DNA from: Diphasiastrum complanatum
Taxonomy: Eukaryota > Streptophyta > Lycopodiopsida > Lycopodiales > Lycopodiaceae
NCBI GenBank assembly: GCA_029204225.1
Contig: CM055102.1
Span: 33,828,585-33,892,584, forward strand
Direction: 5' to 3'
Length of the DNA stretch: 64,000 nucleotides
The first letter of the stretch is position 1; every line of letters begins with the position of its first letter. Both the position numbers and the translations under genes were made by a program. The notes under the pieces are model-generated. The model did no database searches. It worked only from the letters and a program-made list of their open reading frames with translations, and was not told the DNA's origin. Below, piece by piece: positions 36,405-48,200 of this stretch.

Positions 36405-37562
36405 TTGATTCATAAGACTCAACCTTATCAATTAATTGTAGGACAATTGTATCATCATGGATCAGATAATATTTTACGAAGATGTGTTTTACCGCATGAA
36501 GTACCAGATCTAATCATGTTTTCACATGATGGCATGGGTGGAGGACACTTCTCTATAGATATTACTAATCGCAAAATTTTGCAATCTGGTTGTTGGTGGC
36601 CTACGCTTCATAAGGACACAAAAAATTTTATTCAGACATGTGATGTCTGCCAGCGAGCACGACGGCCTACTCGACAAAATTATGAACCCTTACATCCAGT
36701 TTTATCGCAAGCACCGTTTGAAAAATGGAGACTGGATTATGTTGGTCCTATTCAATTGCTGCGCAAGGGTCTCAGGCCCGATACATTATCGTCGCAACTG
36801 ATTATATGATCAAGTGGGTTGAAGCCAAAGCTGTGAAAGTGGCTGATGCGAAATCTACAGCCAAGTTTTCATAAGAAAATATTATAATCAGATTTGGATG
36901 TCCGATCAAAATTGTCAGTGATTGGGGTACACACTTTGTTAATCAAACAATAAAGTGTTTATTGGAAGATTTTTTTGTTATACACAGATTTAGTACTCCC
37001 TTTTATCTTAGAGAGAATGACCAAGTTGAATCTTCCACTAAGATTCTCTGCACCATTATGACAAAGACCGTTGAAGCGAGTCGGTCTGATTGGGAACATA
37101 AACTGTATGCAGCATTATGAGCATTCAGAACCGCTTACAAAAATAGTACAAATCAAACACCTTTTCAACTGGTTTATGGTCAAGATGTTGTTATGCCAAT
37201 TAGATTTTTAATCCCATCTTTACGCATAGCAGCAACAGAACGAAGCATTGCACAAATTATATGAAACTTGATTGATGACAGTTCATGCCTTAGTAGCAGA
37301 GAAAGCCCGCCGCAAGGCATGGCACGATCGTCGATTGCACAAGAAAGATCTAGAAGCAGGAGATCTTGCATTGATGTACAAAACCAAGCTGATCAAGGGT
37401 AAGTTGAAGTTTACTGGTGAAGGCCCGTATAAAGTGAAGGAAATCCTGAACTATGGCGCAATAATTCTTGAGCACTTGGATGGAAAACGATTTGATACTC
37501 CGGTAAATGACAGTCGATTACGCAAGTTTTGGCAGCCTACTCCGCCAGTTCAGCAAGCCTGA
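36405..37562 (+). pseudogene. GYP-1 integrase
   Basis: The 36405-36809 frame carries the N-terminal HHCC zinc finger (HDGMGGGHFSIDITNRKI then CDVCQRARR near 36640-36663) and the start of the catalytic core (WRLDYVGPI). The core continues in another frame (about 36795-37260) with VSDWGTHFVNQT, the Asp region, and a degraded stretch where the catalytic Glu is expected (RENDQVESSTKI), broken by stops near 36872 and 37118. The C-terminal part at 37272-37562 is open (LEAGDLALMYKTK, GEGPYKVKEILNYGAIIL) and ends pol. Integrase inserts the element DNA into the chromosome; this copy is inactive. Confidence 0.88.
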
Positions 37563-38376
37563 TCTCAATATATTTTTTCATTTTATTTGTTTTCAATTTT
37601 TTGTTTTCAGTATTTAATTTGCTGACCTTTTTTTGGAAAAAGACAGTTAAAAAATAATAATAATAATAATAAGGAAAGATTGATGAGCAAAAATCAGGAA
37701 GTCATCAACATAAGAAAAAGAAAGCCCAGTATTTTATGGAAAATGACTTAGAAAACTACTATTTTGGGCAGATTTGGCCAATACAATATCAAAAACCTTT
37801 GCTGAGCTCTCAGACTGTACATCCACCCTTGATTTATCTAGATTGAGGTGGGCTAAGGTTTCTGACAAGAGAAAATTCAATTTATGAGTTAGGCAAATGT
37901 TCAGTGATATGCCATTTTGGAAACCTTCGTCGAACATCATAACTTCATTATGAACCTTCGACCTGCTAGATGATCTTAAAATGTCAAAATTAGGTTGTCC
38001 ATAGGTTCAGGTTGTGAAAAAATGCATTTATGACAGTACCTAGGCGAAGGACCCTCCTGGACGAAGGTTCATCCTTCGCCAGCCCTGAAAAACGTTCGTC
38101 TGATAGGTTCAGATCCCTAGAAACCTTCGCCGAGATTTTTATAGCCTATGTTTACAATACTGTACATGCCTGCAAATTTTTGTTCAGAACTGATCATCCC
38201 AACTACTATTTAGTGTAATGGACCCACCAAATTCACCTATAAGTTGGCTGAATTCGATTCATTCCTCACTTGTGCTAGCGAAGCTCTTGCAGATTTTTCT
38301 TGCGACCAAAGCCTTCCAAATTTTTTGCATTGCCTTCTGATACACTTTCACGCATTATAATTCCTTTCTGATCATC
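37563..38376 (+). repeat. GYP-1 pol-ORF3 spacer with leader-type motifs
   Basis: This non-coding spacer has a (TAA)n run at about 37650-37671. Copies of the same motif found in the GYP-1 leader follow: aaacctttgctgag (37792), aaaccttcgtcga (37921), gaaccttcgac (37952), ggcgaagg (38044), gacgaaggttc and ccttcgccag (38060-38081) and aaaccttcgccgag (38120). Some copies are in the opposite orientation, giving ggcgaagg/ccttcgcc inverted pairs. Confidence 0.65.
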
Positions 38377-40683
38377 ATGTCTTCTACCGATACTTCCCAG
38401 TCTCCGCGCTATACTATCCATCGTGATGTCCCATCTGCAACGGACATCATGATTCTTCCTAGCACAAGCATGGTCACTCAGTGGATGACCCTTGTAGAGC
38501 CTCTACTTCATGCAATGGGTATTCATGAGAGAGCCTTTTCGGGATGCATCAATATGGATTTCATCACTCTTGCCTTCAGTATGTGGAAGGAAGAGAAATC
38601 CAAGTTTTATATCACCTTCCAAGGAGCCACACAAGGTGCGCGTCACTGAGGCCGCACTTGCAGCTATAGGAATCTCATCTGGTACGCAAGCCTCACCCAA
38701 TCACAAGCACGCCAAACAGGACATCAAGCCATACATTGACCTCACCAACGATCTGCACTGGACTAATGATGGCTACCTTCTGGAAGCCATCACTGAGCCT
38801 TCCATCCACGCCACTGCCCAGTTGTTGAATCATTTCCTGATGGTTGACAACCTCAGAAAAGACCGCATCACATCTCAAATCCTTCACAGGATAGTGGAGT
38901 CCCACACAAAGTTGGCCAAAGCCTCTCTTGAACCATATAACTGGTTCAAGATTGTTTCTGGTGAGCTCAAGCAAGCTATTAAGGCCAATACAAAGCAGCA
39001 GTTTGCCGCTGGCTCTCTATTGTCCCTCTTAGCCGCTTCTCACTTAGAAAACAGAATCCATGGCTTCCACCTGTATTTTGTGCTTTCGGTTTACGAAAAA
39101 GCACCTGCCGAGTCATCTCATCAGGCCTCAAGTTCTCATAGTCATCATCTTCCACGCAGTGAGATCATAATTTTTGACTCGCCTTCCGCGTCACGACGTC
39201 GCACTAGGCATACCTCATCAGCTGCGCTTCCACCCCCTACTGCTGTTTGCACTGAACTTCCCATTCCTCTCGTCTCTGATGCTTTCCTCGCCTCTGCTCC
39301 CATACAAGGACAGTCTGTGACCATTGGGCCTACCATTCCCATCACAGCTGCCCAGGCCGCCTCATCCCCGCACACCGAAGCAACCTCACCCAACACCCAG
39401 TTCTTCATGGATATGTTCGATGATTCCGACTCCCTTGGGGCCACCGAAATCTTTGAAATGCCCCAGAGCCCAACGCCCTTTGAACCCCAATCTCCTGGAA
39501 GAGTATTCGGGCATATCCATGAATCTACTATTGGTGTCGAAGATGCTAGTCAGCAACCTCTCACACAGGGTAGCCCAGCTACACTTCTGGTCGACACAAC
39601 TATAAAGTCACCAAAGCAGTTCGACGCCACGGTGCCTAAAGGATTTGAAGAAGAGGATACTTTGAAGAAGAAGAGAACTTGGCACATATTCCATGCCTAC
39701 CAAGGATAGTACCATCAAGGTCTCCTGCTGCTGCCACCTCCACGACCATTGATTCTGGTGATGCTCTAGGGCTAGTTTCTAGCCTTGGGCAAGTGATCCA
39801 GTCTATGCTGGATAAGAAGAAGGAAATGGAATAGAGGATCTCTGATCTAGGATCCGAAAACACTTTGATCAGCCAGAAAATTGTCCAGCTGGATCGAGAG
39901 GTGAAGATAGTCAAGCAACATGAAGAAAAGGCTGAAAGTGAAAAGACATTGGCCCAGTAACAAGCTGATCGCTTGGAAACCTACATCATCTCCCTGCGAA
40001 ATGCCCTAACAACCGCACATGATCAGGTAGATAAGGCAGTGCAAGATGCCAAGCAACAGGTGCAGCTACTGAAGGGGCAATTACAGATGGCCGAACAAGA
40101 TCGCACACGGCTTCAAGGTGAATTGGATGCGACCACCCTTGAGCATGATGCATATCTGGAAACACAAATACCCGATCATCCGGTCACACCGACGGAGATT
40201 GCATATTTGTTCAAGAAAGTGGAAACATACAAAGTGGTCCTTCAGGGATTCCAAGGCCGCTTTGATAGGCTCAAAGGAGCAGCTTCAACCGAGTTGGAAA
40301 AGGCAAAAGAGACCATCAATGCCTATGAACAAGCCGCCACTCAAGTGTTGGAAGCCGGACCACAAATCCCTGTCCCGGTCATGCCACAATTCTCCCCTTC
40401 GTGCCAAAAAGCTGTACAAATGGATACAGGGGTTGATTCGAGCATGGACCAGGGGGGAGCTCTAGATCTAGCAGATCCAGACCTTCTTAAAGCAACATCC
40501 ACATGAGTCCTCGCGTGGTGGATGGGTTCTCAAATTTAAGACCTCCGAGATCGAGGCCGACAAAGAATTGGACAAAATACCTGCACTGGGAGAGCAGCCG
40601 ACATGGAGAATCACGGTTTTTGAGAAAACTCCAGAATCAATGAGGAGTTATGTCGCCAGCCCTCGCCAATTGCGGGTAGATCC
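38377..40683 (+). pseudogene. GYP-1 ORF3, upstream part: unrecognised downstream protein
   Basis: After pol, and before the 3' LTR, a sense-strand coding region is readable in pieces: 38377-38649, 38510-39709 (399 codons), then to 40506 with in-frame stops at 39832-39834 and 39958-39960, then about 40507-40683 in a shifted frame. The protein starts with a polar segment, has a compact predicted helical part (about 38650-39080), a Ser/Pro/His-rich linker (39110-39480), and a clear coiled coil (about 39830-40330; heptad-like REVKIVKQHEEKAESEKTL and LLKGQLQMAEQDRTRLQGEL). No env, signal peptide or membrane segment is visible. Position matches the extra ORF of Tat/Athila-like elements; the function is unknown. 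COP-I interrupts it at 40683. Confidence 0.6.
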
Positions 40684-41405
40684 TGTGAAAAATGCAAAAA
40701 TAAGCTTGGTAGAATTCAAGTTCTAGTGGCTAAAATGGCCAAAAACTAGTTTTCTAGACATATGACACATGGCATCAATCTATTGATTGCATGAGCCACA
40801 TCCTTTGGCTAGATGTCATATCCCATGTGTAGAGGATAGGTCACACGTGTGGAATAAGCTGAAGTAGATGAATTTTGACTTCTAGAAGATTTCCAAGTAG
40901 ATCTCCATATAGAAGGAAGATGGACCAAAAGTGCTCTAAATAGAAGGTTTTGTCCAAGTGTCAGTTTTGCATGATGAATCATCATATGACAAAGCACCTT
41001 CACACATGTGGGATCAGAGGGATGATTAGTACTACGAGCTCCCACTTATTGTATATATAGAGCCACATTTGGCCATAATCATTGTGAGACACCAATCTTG
41101 GTTTTGGAAGCAATTTTGAGTGATTCTCTCCATTTGTCTACATTTGTTTTGATTGTTTTGATGTTCTATCAATGTGTACTTGATTTTCAGGTTTGAGTCC
41201 GTACTCATACAGTGTTTCACACATGTGAAACCATAAAGTACACTTACCTTCAATTAATGATTGTTCTTGTTAGGATTTTGTGTCTAGAATTGATCTAGAT
41301 TGATCTTAATCTGAAGTAGATTGATAGATCAAGTAATCTGACAACCAATCCCTCTTGAGGATCATATTAGGATCAACTCTTGGTCCTTTTTGTACCTTTT
41401 CCACA
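40684..41405 (+). repeat. COP-I 5' LTR
   Basis: 722 bp. It contains cacacgtgtgg at 40842-40852 and, after gagtccgtact, the near-palindrome tttcacacatgtgaaa at 41215-41230. A tatatatag TATA-like word lies near 41051-41060. Confidence 0.85.
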
Positions 41406-41418
41406 TGGTATCAGAGCC
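41406..41418 (+). other. COP-I primer-binding site
   Basis: TGGTATCAGAGCC, a perfect initiator-Met tRNA-type copia PBS, directly follows the LTR. Confidence 0.9.
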
Positions 41419-43082
41419 TAGTACAAGAGGTGCTGTTGAAATTGATAGGATTAATCCAAATCAAAGCCAAAATTAGCAGGTTTTTGGAAACTAGTCAAAT
41501 TTTGTGTAACGAGTTGGATTTGATAGATATTCTCAAAATTTTTGGATCAGAACTTGTTATGGGATGTAGGAACTCTTTTCACACGTGTGAGGCCGTACGG
41601 ATCTGGTTTTGGCTGAGAAAATTCAAAAATTTGTACAATTTGACTCACACACCCAAATTGAGAGATTTTTGGTGCAAATTCAACCATTTTCTATAGAGAA
41701 TCTAATCCCTTGATTAGTTCTTGGATTGGATCAGCCAAGAAATTAAATTTGAAGCTTGAATTAGGTGCATTAATTGATTATCTCTGATTTTTTGAGTGCA
41801 TGTTGAAGTTGAGAGAGATTTTGCCAAAAATCATAGATTAAGGAGAGATATGCAAGGTGAGAGGATGAAATCCATTGTACCATCACTCTAGATTTGTTCA
41901 AGAGTGATAGGGTCAAGTTTAGAAGCATCAATTTGCTAGAAAACATCCTTGGATCTGTCCTCCAAGTGAAACCTTTGAGAGTTTCTAGTGCATATAGAGC
42001 ATCTATGCAAATCTTTTGTAGAGTTTGACATAGATTGGCTTCAATTGAAAGTTCTAGAAAAGAGATTGAGATCCAAGTCACATTATTCAATCCTACTCGA
42101 TTTGTTTGAGTGCTTGTGAGGTTTGAAAAGAGTCATTAAGGTGTCTATGGCAAATGTGTAGAGAGAGATCCAATTTTCTAAGAGTTCCTTCCTTTGTAGA
42201 GAGCAAGATCTACAAGCTCATTTTGTGTTGTTATTGGTGAAGAATTTGTCTTCTCCTATGTGATCGAATCTTTCTAAGTGGCATTAGCTCTTTGAAGCAC
42301 AATATCTTAGTGAGAAAAATCACAACTTTTGATTTTGAATTTCATTCCAAGTCTTAAAAGGCAGAGTAATTGGTGGAATCCAATAGGAGTGATTGAAATC
42401 AATTTGTTGAGCAAAAATTGACATAGTATGTATGAAGCTCAAATTAGTTCTATTCAACTTTCTTTGTGAGAGTGTGAGGGTCAATTTGTGATCCCATTTG
42501 ATGTCTAGAATGAGGAGGAGTCCATATTTGAGTATTCATGCATGGTTGAGATCTTTGTGAATCTCTAGTTGTCTAATTTTTTAAGCTTTGTGAAAAATTG
42601 GTGGTATAGTTCGTTGTCAAATCAAATCAAATTCATTCTAAATCTCAAGTGTGACATTATTTGGGTCAAGAGTGAGTCCAAAACAGGTGATTAAGTTTGA
42701 TTTTCATGTATTTGAAACAAAACCCATCTTTTGTTCAAGAATCTCAAGTGTTGAGAGAACTAGTCAAGTGAAAAGGAAAATCTAGGTGTCAAATCTTTTT
42801 CATATCCATTTCAACTTTCAAAAGAAAGAGTCATTGGTATTTGATGAGTCCAATAGGAGATTGGATCTAGTTTCTTTAGTGATTTGATTCAAAGATTGTG
42901 TGCTTTTGTCTTAGTGATCAAAGCAAAGTTTCCAAGTGATTAGTCATTACTGTGAAGATTGATTCTTAGGTTTGTGAGCTAGTTCTTTTGTAGATCCTTC
43001 TAGATTGTTGAAGATGTTCAAATCTAGTCTCTTGAAAGTCACAAATTACATTTGTAGAATCATATCACAAGTTTTTATTCAC
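41419..43082 (+). other. COP-I leader
   Basis: About 1.7 kb without a gene. It carries ttcacacgtgtga followed by ggccgtacgg at 41578-41600. The rest is made of short, loosely repeated words such as gattgaaatcaatttg, caagtgttgagag and gtccaataggag (42384, 42864), as if built from small duplications. Confidence 0.5.
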
Positions 43083-43661
43083 ATGGCATCAATAGGTGGC
43101 ATCCTATTGAAGGAAAGAAAGGATCATGAGTGCAACCTTTGTGGCAAGGGAGGATATTTTTTCTCAAGATGCTACAAAAAGAAGACCAGTCCATCCAAGG
43201 AGAACCAAAGCAAGGGGGCCGAGGTGAAGGATGGAGCTTCAAGTTCAAAATGCAAATACAAGAAGGACAAGTCCAAGGAAAGGTGTTTCCTTTGTGGAAA
43301 GGTGAATGAGGCTTGGAGTCTCACAAGGACTTGCAAGATTTGTCTTCAAGAGTCCATCACAACACATGTCAAATCTTTTGAAAATTTTCATTTGGAAGTG
43401 CATTGTTTGGTTCAAGATGCAAAGATAGATGTCACTTTCATGAAAGTAACTTGGATTTATTTTATGTCCTTGAAAAGTTTTTTGCTTGGAACTTTAGATA
43501 AGTTCAAACTTATTGTTATGATCCAAGATAAATCAATCAAGAATAAGGAGCAGCAATCACAAAATGAAAATAGTTTCATTTATGCTATCATGTCAACTTA
43601 TGAAGAACCATTTTGCTTTGAAGAGATTTTTATATCTCAAAGGTGGATAAGGCAATACTAG
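43083..43661 (+). pseudogene. COP-I gag-pol remnant
   Basis: The frame begins MASIGGILLKE like COP-D gag, then jumps to two knuckle-like segments (CNLCGKGGYFFSRC with the zinc His replaced by Tyr, and CFLCGKVNEAWSL, whose second half is lost). Degraded integrase-core text (VTWIYFMSLKSF, LDKFKLIV) and a YEEPFCFEEIFISQRWI stretch like that before RT in the other elements follow. Protease, RT and RNase H are missing. Large in-frame deletions left an open 218-codon frame (from 43005) that is probably not a working protein. Confidence 0.75.
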
Positions 43662-43731
43662 TTGAGTGTGATGCCTTAAAAGATAGAAAATATGTTTTCC
43701 TTGTAAGCTTACATTAGTTATGAAGTCAAGG

Positions 43732-43915
43732 AACATGTGAAACCATAAAACACTTACCTTCAATTAATGATTGTTCTTGTTAGGATTTTGTGTCTAGAAT
43801 TGATCTAGATTGATCTTAATCTGAAGTAGATTGATAGATCAACTAATCTGACAACCAATCCCTCTTGAGGATCAGATTAGAATTCACTCTTAGTCCTTTT
43901 TGTACTTTTTTCACA
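43732..43915 (+). repeat. COP-I 3' LTR, truncated
   Basis: 184 bp matching the end of the 5' LTR with a few changes, ending TTTTTTCACA, followed by the GATCC duplication. The first three quarters of the LTR are deleted. Confidence 0.88.
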
Positions 43916-44511
43916 GATCCTTATTACGTGCCAATGCCGCGGAGACAAAAATGGAAAGATTTGGAATTGGCTATGGACAAAATCACCATCCATATGCCCA
44001 ATTGGCCAATCATCCATCGGCCTTACAGCTGAAACATTTCAGTGGACTTCCACTGAGCCTTACAAGCATATCAAAGAGAGTATGTCTACTCTCCGGATCC
44101 AACGGTGCGACAATCGCAATGTTTGCAAAAGATCTAACTCTGTTGGCGTCAGTGGCAACCAAAGGGGACGATTGCCTTCCTACCTTGGCATTCGATCCAA
44201 ATAAGCCAATGGCCTCAGAACAAATCAAAGATCAGCTGCCGATTACTCGACTGTATTTCTGTGCGGCTATGATGGGAGGCTCTTGGGAATCTCGCTTCAC
44301 CTCATGGACAACTTCCAAGTGGATTGCCGGAGCCCATTGTTGTTTCCTGCTGCATAATTTGGATTTTAATACTGCACGCCTTGACTTTATAGAGAAGGTG
44401 CAGTATCATTTAGTTAAGATTCGGCGCGAAGCCAATAAAAGTCCCCAATAACTGCATATTGTAGGTGTCGTGGGACCGCCACCAGTTTTGATGGAGAATA
44501 CTGTTGGAGGG
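43916..44511 (+). pseudogene. GYP-1 ORF3, downstream part
   Basis: This continues the host frame interrupted by COP-I: the GATCC duplication joins RQLRVDP before the insertion to PYYVPMPRRQKWKDLELAMD after it. A frameshift near 44025 moves to the frame ending at 44451, which reads a compact, hydrophobic-plus-Trp segment (LYFCAAMMGGSWESRF, TSKWIAGAHCCFLLHNLDF). The last 60 bp to the 3' LTR are non-coding; a weak purine stretch (gatggagaa, near 44500) may be the polypurine tract. No known domain is recognised. Confidence 0.55.
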
Positions 44512-44629
44512 TTTGCGGAGCCCAAGGCAACCCTAACCCTAGTTAATAAGTGAGAGGGATTTGGCACCCTGCGTGTGTAAGTCCAACCCAATGATCACAT
44601 AGCTATTTGATTAATTAGAAAGTTAATAA
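44512..44629 (+). repeat. GYP-1 3' LTR, first part
   Basis: 118 bp matching the start of the 5' LTR with about 8 differences. It is cut by COP-B at 44630. The AATAA before the cut (44625-44629) would be COP-B's target duplication; its partner is lost. Confidence 0.85.
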
Positions 44630-45226
44630 TGTGAAAAGTACAGTACTAAGGACCATAAATGGATCTTTGAATGATCCACAAGGTGATTGTATGCTTGTTA
44701 AACAATCTATCAGAAACTAGTCATCAGAAAACAAGATCTAGTTTAGCAGCTTGATAGGAAACAAGTAGAGATAATCAAAGCATTGATCAATTAGTATAAT
44801 CCAGCTCCACACGTGTGGAAATAGGGCTGTAGTACGGCCTGTAGACAGTGTTTACAAAGTGCCAAAGCTGGGTTTCATTGGAAATCAAGAGTAATCACCA
44901 TACAATGAGAGGAAACTTGAGTTTCTCCTTGAGGCTCCATCTCTATCTTCTCACTATGGAGAAATGTGAAAACCCTAGCCTAGATCCAAGAGTCATGCTT
45001 GGTAGGTGCATGGTAGGTACAAATCTCATCATAAATCATGGTCTAGATCCTACAAAGTAGGAATCACTACCAAATGGACACAACCACTCCTCTTGACTCG
45101 TGGTAACCTACTTTAGGTGTTTATGTACAAGTGGCACTTTGGCCATTCAAGTAACCAACAAACAATATTGACAAAATGTACAATATTCTACATGGCTAGA
45201 TTTGCCAATGTAGGCAATTTTTTACA
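44630..45226 (-). repeat. COP-B 3' LTR
   Basis: 597 bp; it matches the COP-A LTR but lacks an internal segment of about 90 bp (between ttttcacat and ccatagtgag). The start, read on the minus strand, is TGTAAAAA instead of TGTGAAAA. The palindrome ccacacgtgtgg is at 44807-44818. Confidence 0.88.
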
Positions 45227-48200
45227 CTCCTCAAATCTAGCCTTGGAGATTACAATGCTTTTGTCAATAACTCCAATTGAAGATCTAAGCTTGACAAATG
45301 AATCTTTAGGTAAAGGTTTAGTAAACAAATCAGCCAAGCAACTTGATGATGGTTGGAGCTTGATCTCTTTAGCTTGCACTTTTTCCCTCACGAAATGATG
45401 AGCAATTTCGATGTGTTTGCTCCTTGGATGGAATGTAAGATTAGTTGCAAGTGATTGGGCTGATTGGTTGTCACAATAGATGATAGGGATCTCCTCCTCC
45501 ATGACATGAAGCTCCACCAATAGCCTTTTGAGCCACAAGACCTCCTTGTATGTTGATGTCAAGGCCTTGTATTCGGATTCTATGGAAGATAGGGAGATGG
45601 CATCTTGCATTTTGGAAAGCCATGATACTACTTCATCACATAGGAAGGTGGCAAAGGCACTTGTTGATCTTCTATCCACTTTGTCACCTGCAAAATCTGA
45701 GTCACTATAGGCTCTTAAGCCAAGATTAGTTCCTCTATACAAAATACTAAAATTCTTAGTGGATGAAATGTATCTAAGAACTCTTTTGGCCATCTTCCAA
45801 TGTGAAACTAGAGGACTTTGCATGAATTGGCTTAACTTTCCAACACTATAACTAAGATCAGGTCTAGTTATAGTTAAATAGATCAAGGAGCCAATAAGCC
45901 TTCTATATAATGTGATGTCCTCAAAGGATGCTTCATCACAACCAATAGATGCTTTTACATGTTGCTCCATTGGTGTCTCAATGCCTTTACAATTCTTCAT
46001 TCCAAATCTATCTAGGATTGATGTAGCATATTTAGATTGACAAATGAAGCTAAAATCACATCCTCTAATAACCTCTATTCCAAGAATGAAACTCAATTGG
46101 TTGAGATCTACCATCCTAAACTCTTTTGCTAAAGCAATTTTTACATCTCTAATTCCATCTAGATCGTTACCACTCAAGATAATGTCATCTACATACAAAA
46201 CAAGAATAATAATCATGCCATCATGAAAACTTATATACAATGATGGATCATAGGCACTCATTACAAAATTGATGGAAATCAGAAAAGAGTTTAGCCTAGA
46301 GTACCATGCTCTAGGTGCTTGCTTGAGCCCATAAAGGCTCTTCTTCAAAAAACACACCTTTCCTTCATGCTTTGCCTTGATGAAGCCCTCGGGTTGCCTC
46401 ATGTAGATCTCTTCCTCCAAATAACCATTGAGGAATGCATTTGTGAAGTCCAGTTGGAATAGCTCCCAATTGAAGGTTGTAGCAAGACTAATGATCAACC
46501 TGATAGTAACAAGCTGAGCCATAGGAGCAAAAGTCTCATCATAATCAATGCCTTTGGTTTGTAAAAAACCTTTGGCAACAAGCCTAGATTTATGCATGCT
46601 TCTTGATCCATCTTGATTCTACTTCAATCTAAACACCCACTTGCAATCAAGAGGTTTCTTCCCTTGAGGAAGATCCACAAGATCCCAAGTATGATTCTCA
46701 ATAAGAGCATCATACTCTACTTGCACAGCATCCATCCAACTTTTAGACTTACAAGCATCTTCATAGCATGTTGGCTCATCTAACATTGAAGTAAGAAAGG
46801 TGTAAGATGTGAAAGATGATGAGCCTTCCCTTTGATCACCTTGACCATCATAGGTGAGCCTCAATGGCTCGGATCTTGCCCTTGTAGATCTTCTTGGAGT
46901 TCTTGGAGTTCTTGCATCTTGAGGTGGATCCTCAAGTTCTTCTTCACTTGGAAGCTCCTCCTCCATCATAGCATGATCCTTGGCATCAAGATGATTAGTA
47001 GCATTATCATCCAAATCACAAGCATGTCCTTCATAAAAAAATAACATCCCTACTCACTATCACCTTGCTAGTGATGGGATTGAAGACTCTATAACCTTTG
47101 CTATTCTCACCATATCCCACAAAGATGCCTTTGATGGATGTTGCATCATCCTTCCTTCTCTTATCCAAGGATTGGTGTACATAGCAAGTGGATCCAAAAA
47201 CTTTGAGATCCTTGAGATTGGGCTTCTCTCCAAATAGACCTTCAAATGGTGTGATTCCTCCAATGGCTTGGTTTGGCAATCTATTGCACAAATAGTTAGC
47301 ACAAGCTATTGCTTCTCCCCAAAATGGTTTGGATAGAGAAGCATCTAGCCTTAAGGCCTTAGCGCACTCACAAATAGATCTATTTCTTCTCTCACTCACT
47401 CCATTTTGTTGAGGGGTGTATGGACATGACAACTCCCTCTTTATGCCATTAGAACTACAAAAGTCAATCAACTTATTGGAGATATATTCACCTCCATTAT
47501 CACTCCTTAATACCTTAATCTTGGTACTAAGTTGATTTTCTACCAAAGTCTTGAACTTTACAAAAGAATCAAACACCACTAATTTGCTAGACAAGAGGTA
47601 CATCCAACAAAATCTAGAATAGTCATCAATGAAGATTACATAGTACTTGGCACCACCATTAGACTCATGTGAAAAACTATGAACATCCGAATGGATGAGT
47701 TCAAGAGGAGAGTTTGATCTTGATGTAGATCTTGAGAAGGGTAGTTTGTGAGCCTTTGAGAGGCTGCATGCTTCACATCTCTTCCCACACTTTGACAAAT
47801 GCTTGGGGAGTCCAACTGCAAGCTCCTTTGCAACCATAGATTCCATGGCTTTGTAGTTGGGGTGGCCCAACCTTTTGTGCCACAGTTCCACCTTTGATAA
47901 CTCCAGCTTTGCCAAGTTAACACTCTCCACTGCAATATTAGCATCAAGCTTAAACAATCTACCTTGCTTAAAGACTTTGGCTATACATTCATCATTTCTA
48001 AGGATGGAACAAACTCCATGCTTAAATTGTACATCTAGGCCATTATCCATTAACTGGCCAACACTAAGCAAATTCTTGGTTAACTTAGCAACATAAAGAA
48101 CATTATCAAGATTCATCCTTTTGGGTGATCCCACATACAAGGGAATTGTTCCTATTCCACTTATCTTACATTCTTGACTACTTGCAGTATAGATTGATCT

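Larger units (their letters stand above)
40684..43915 (+). mobile_element. COP-I: internally deleted copia element with GATCC target duplication
   Basis: The 5' LTR is 40684-41405 (722 bp, TGTGAAAA...TTCCACA). The 3' LTR keeps only its last 184 bp (43732-43915, matching 41221-41405). Five bases on each side (40679-40683 and 43916-43920) are GATCC. PBS TGGTATCAGAGCC follows the 5' LTR at 41406. Only 3.2 kb long, it has a long leader and a scrambled gag-integrase remnant, so it needed proteins from a relative. Confidence 0.88.

Noticed and set aside
38510-39709. 399-codon ORF considered as an isolated host gene
   Set aside because: It is in sense with GYP-1, starts inside a longer split frame, ends in internal stops that continue as a coiled coil, and lies between pol and the 3' LTR, so it belongs to the element.
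43005-43661. 218-codon ORF as a stand-alone zinc-finger gene
   Set aside because: It is a fusion of copia gag, knuckle and integrase remnants inside COP-I with its LTRs and target duplication.
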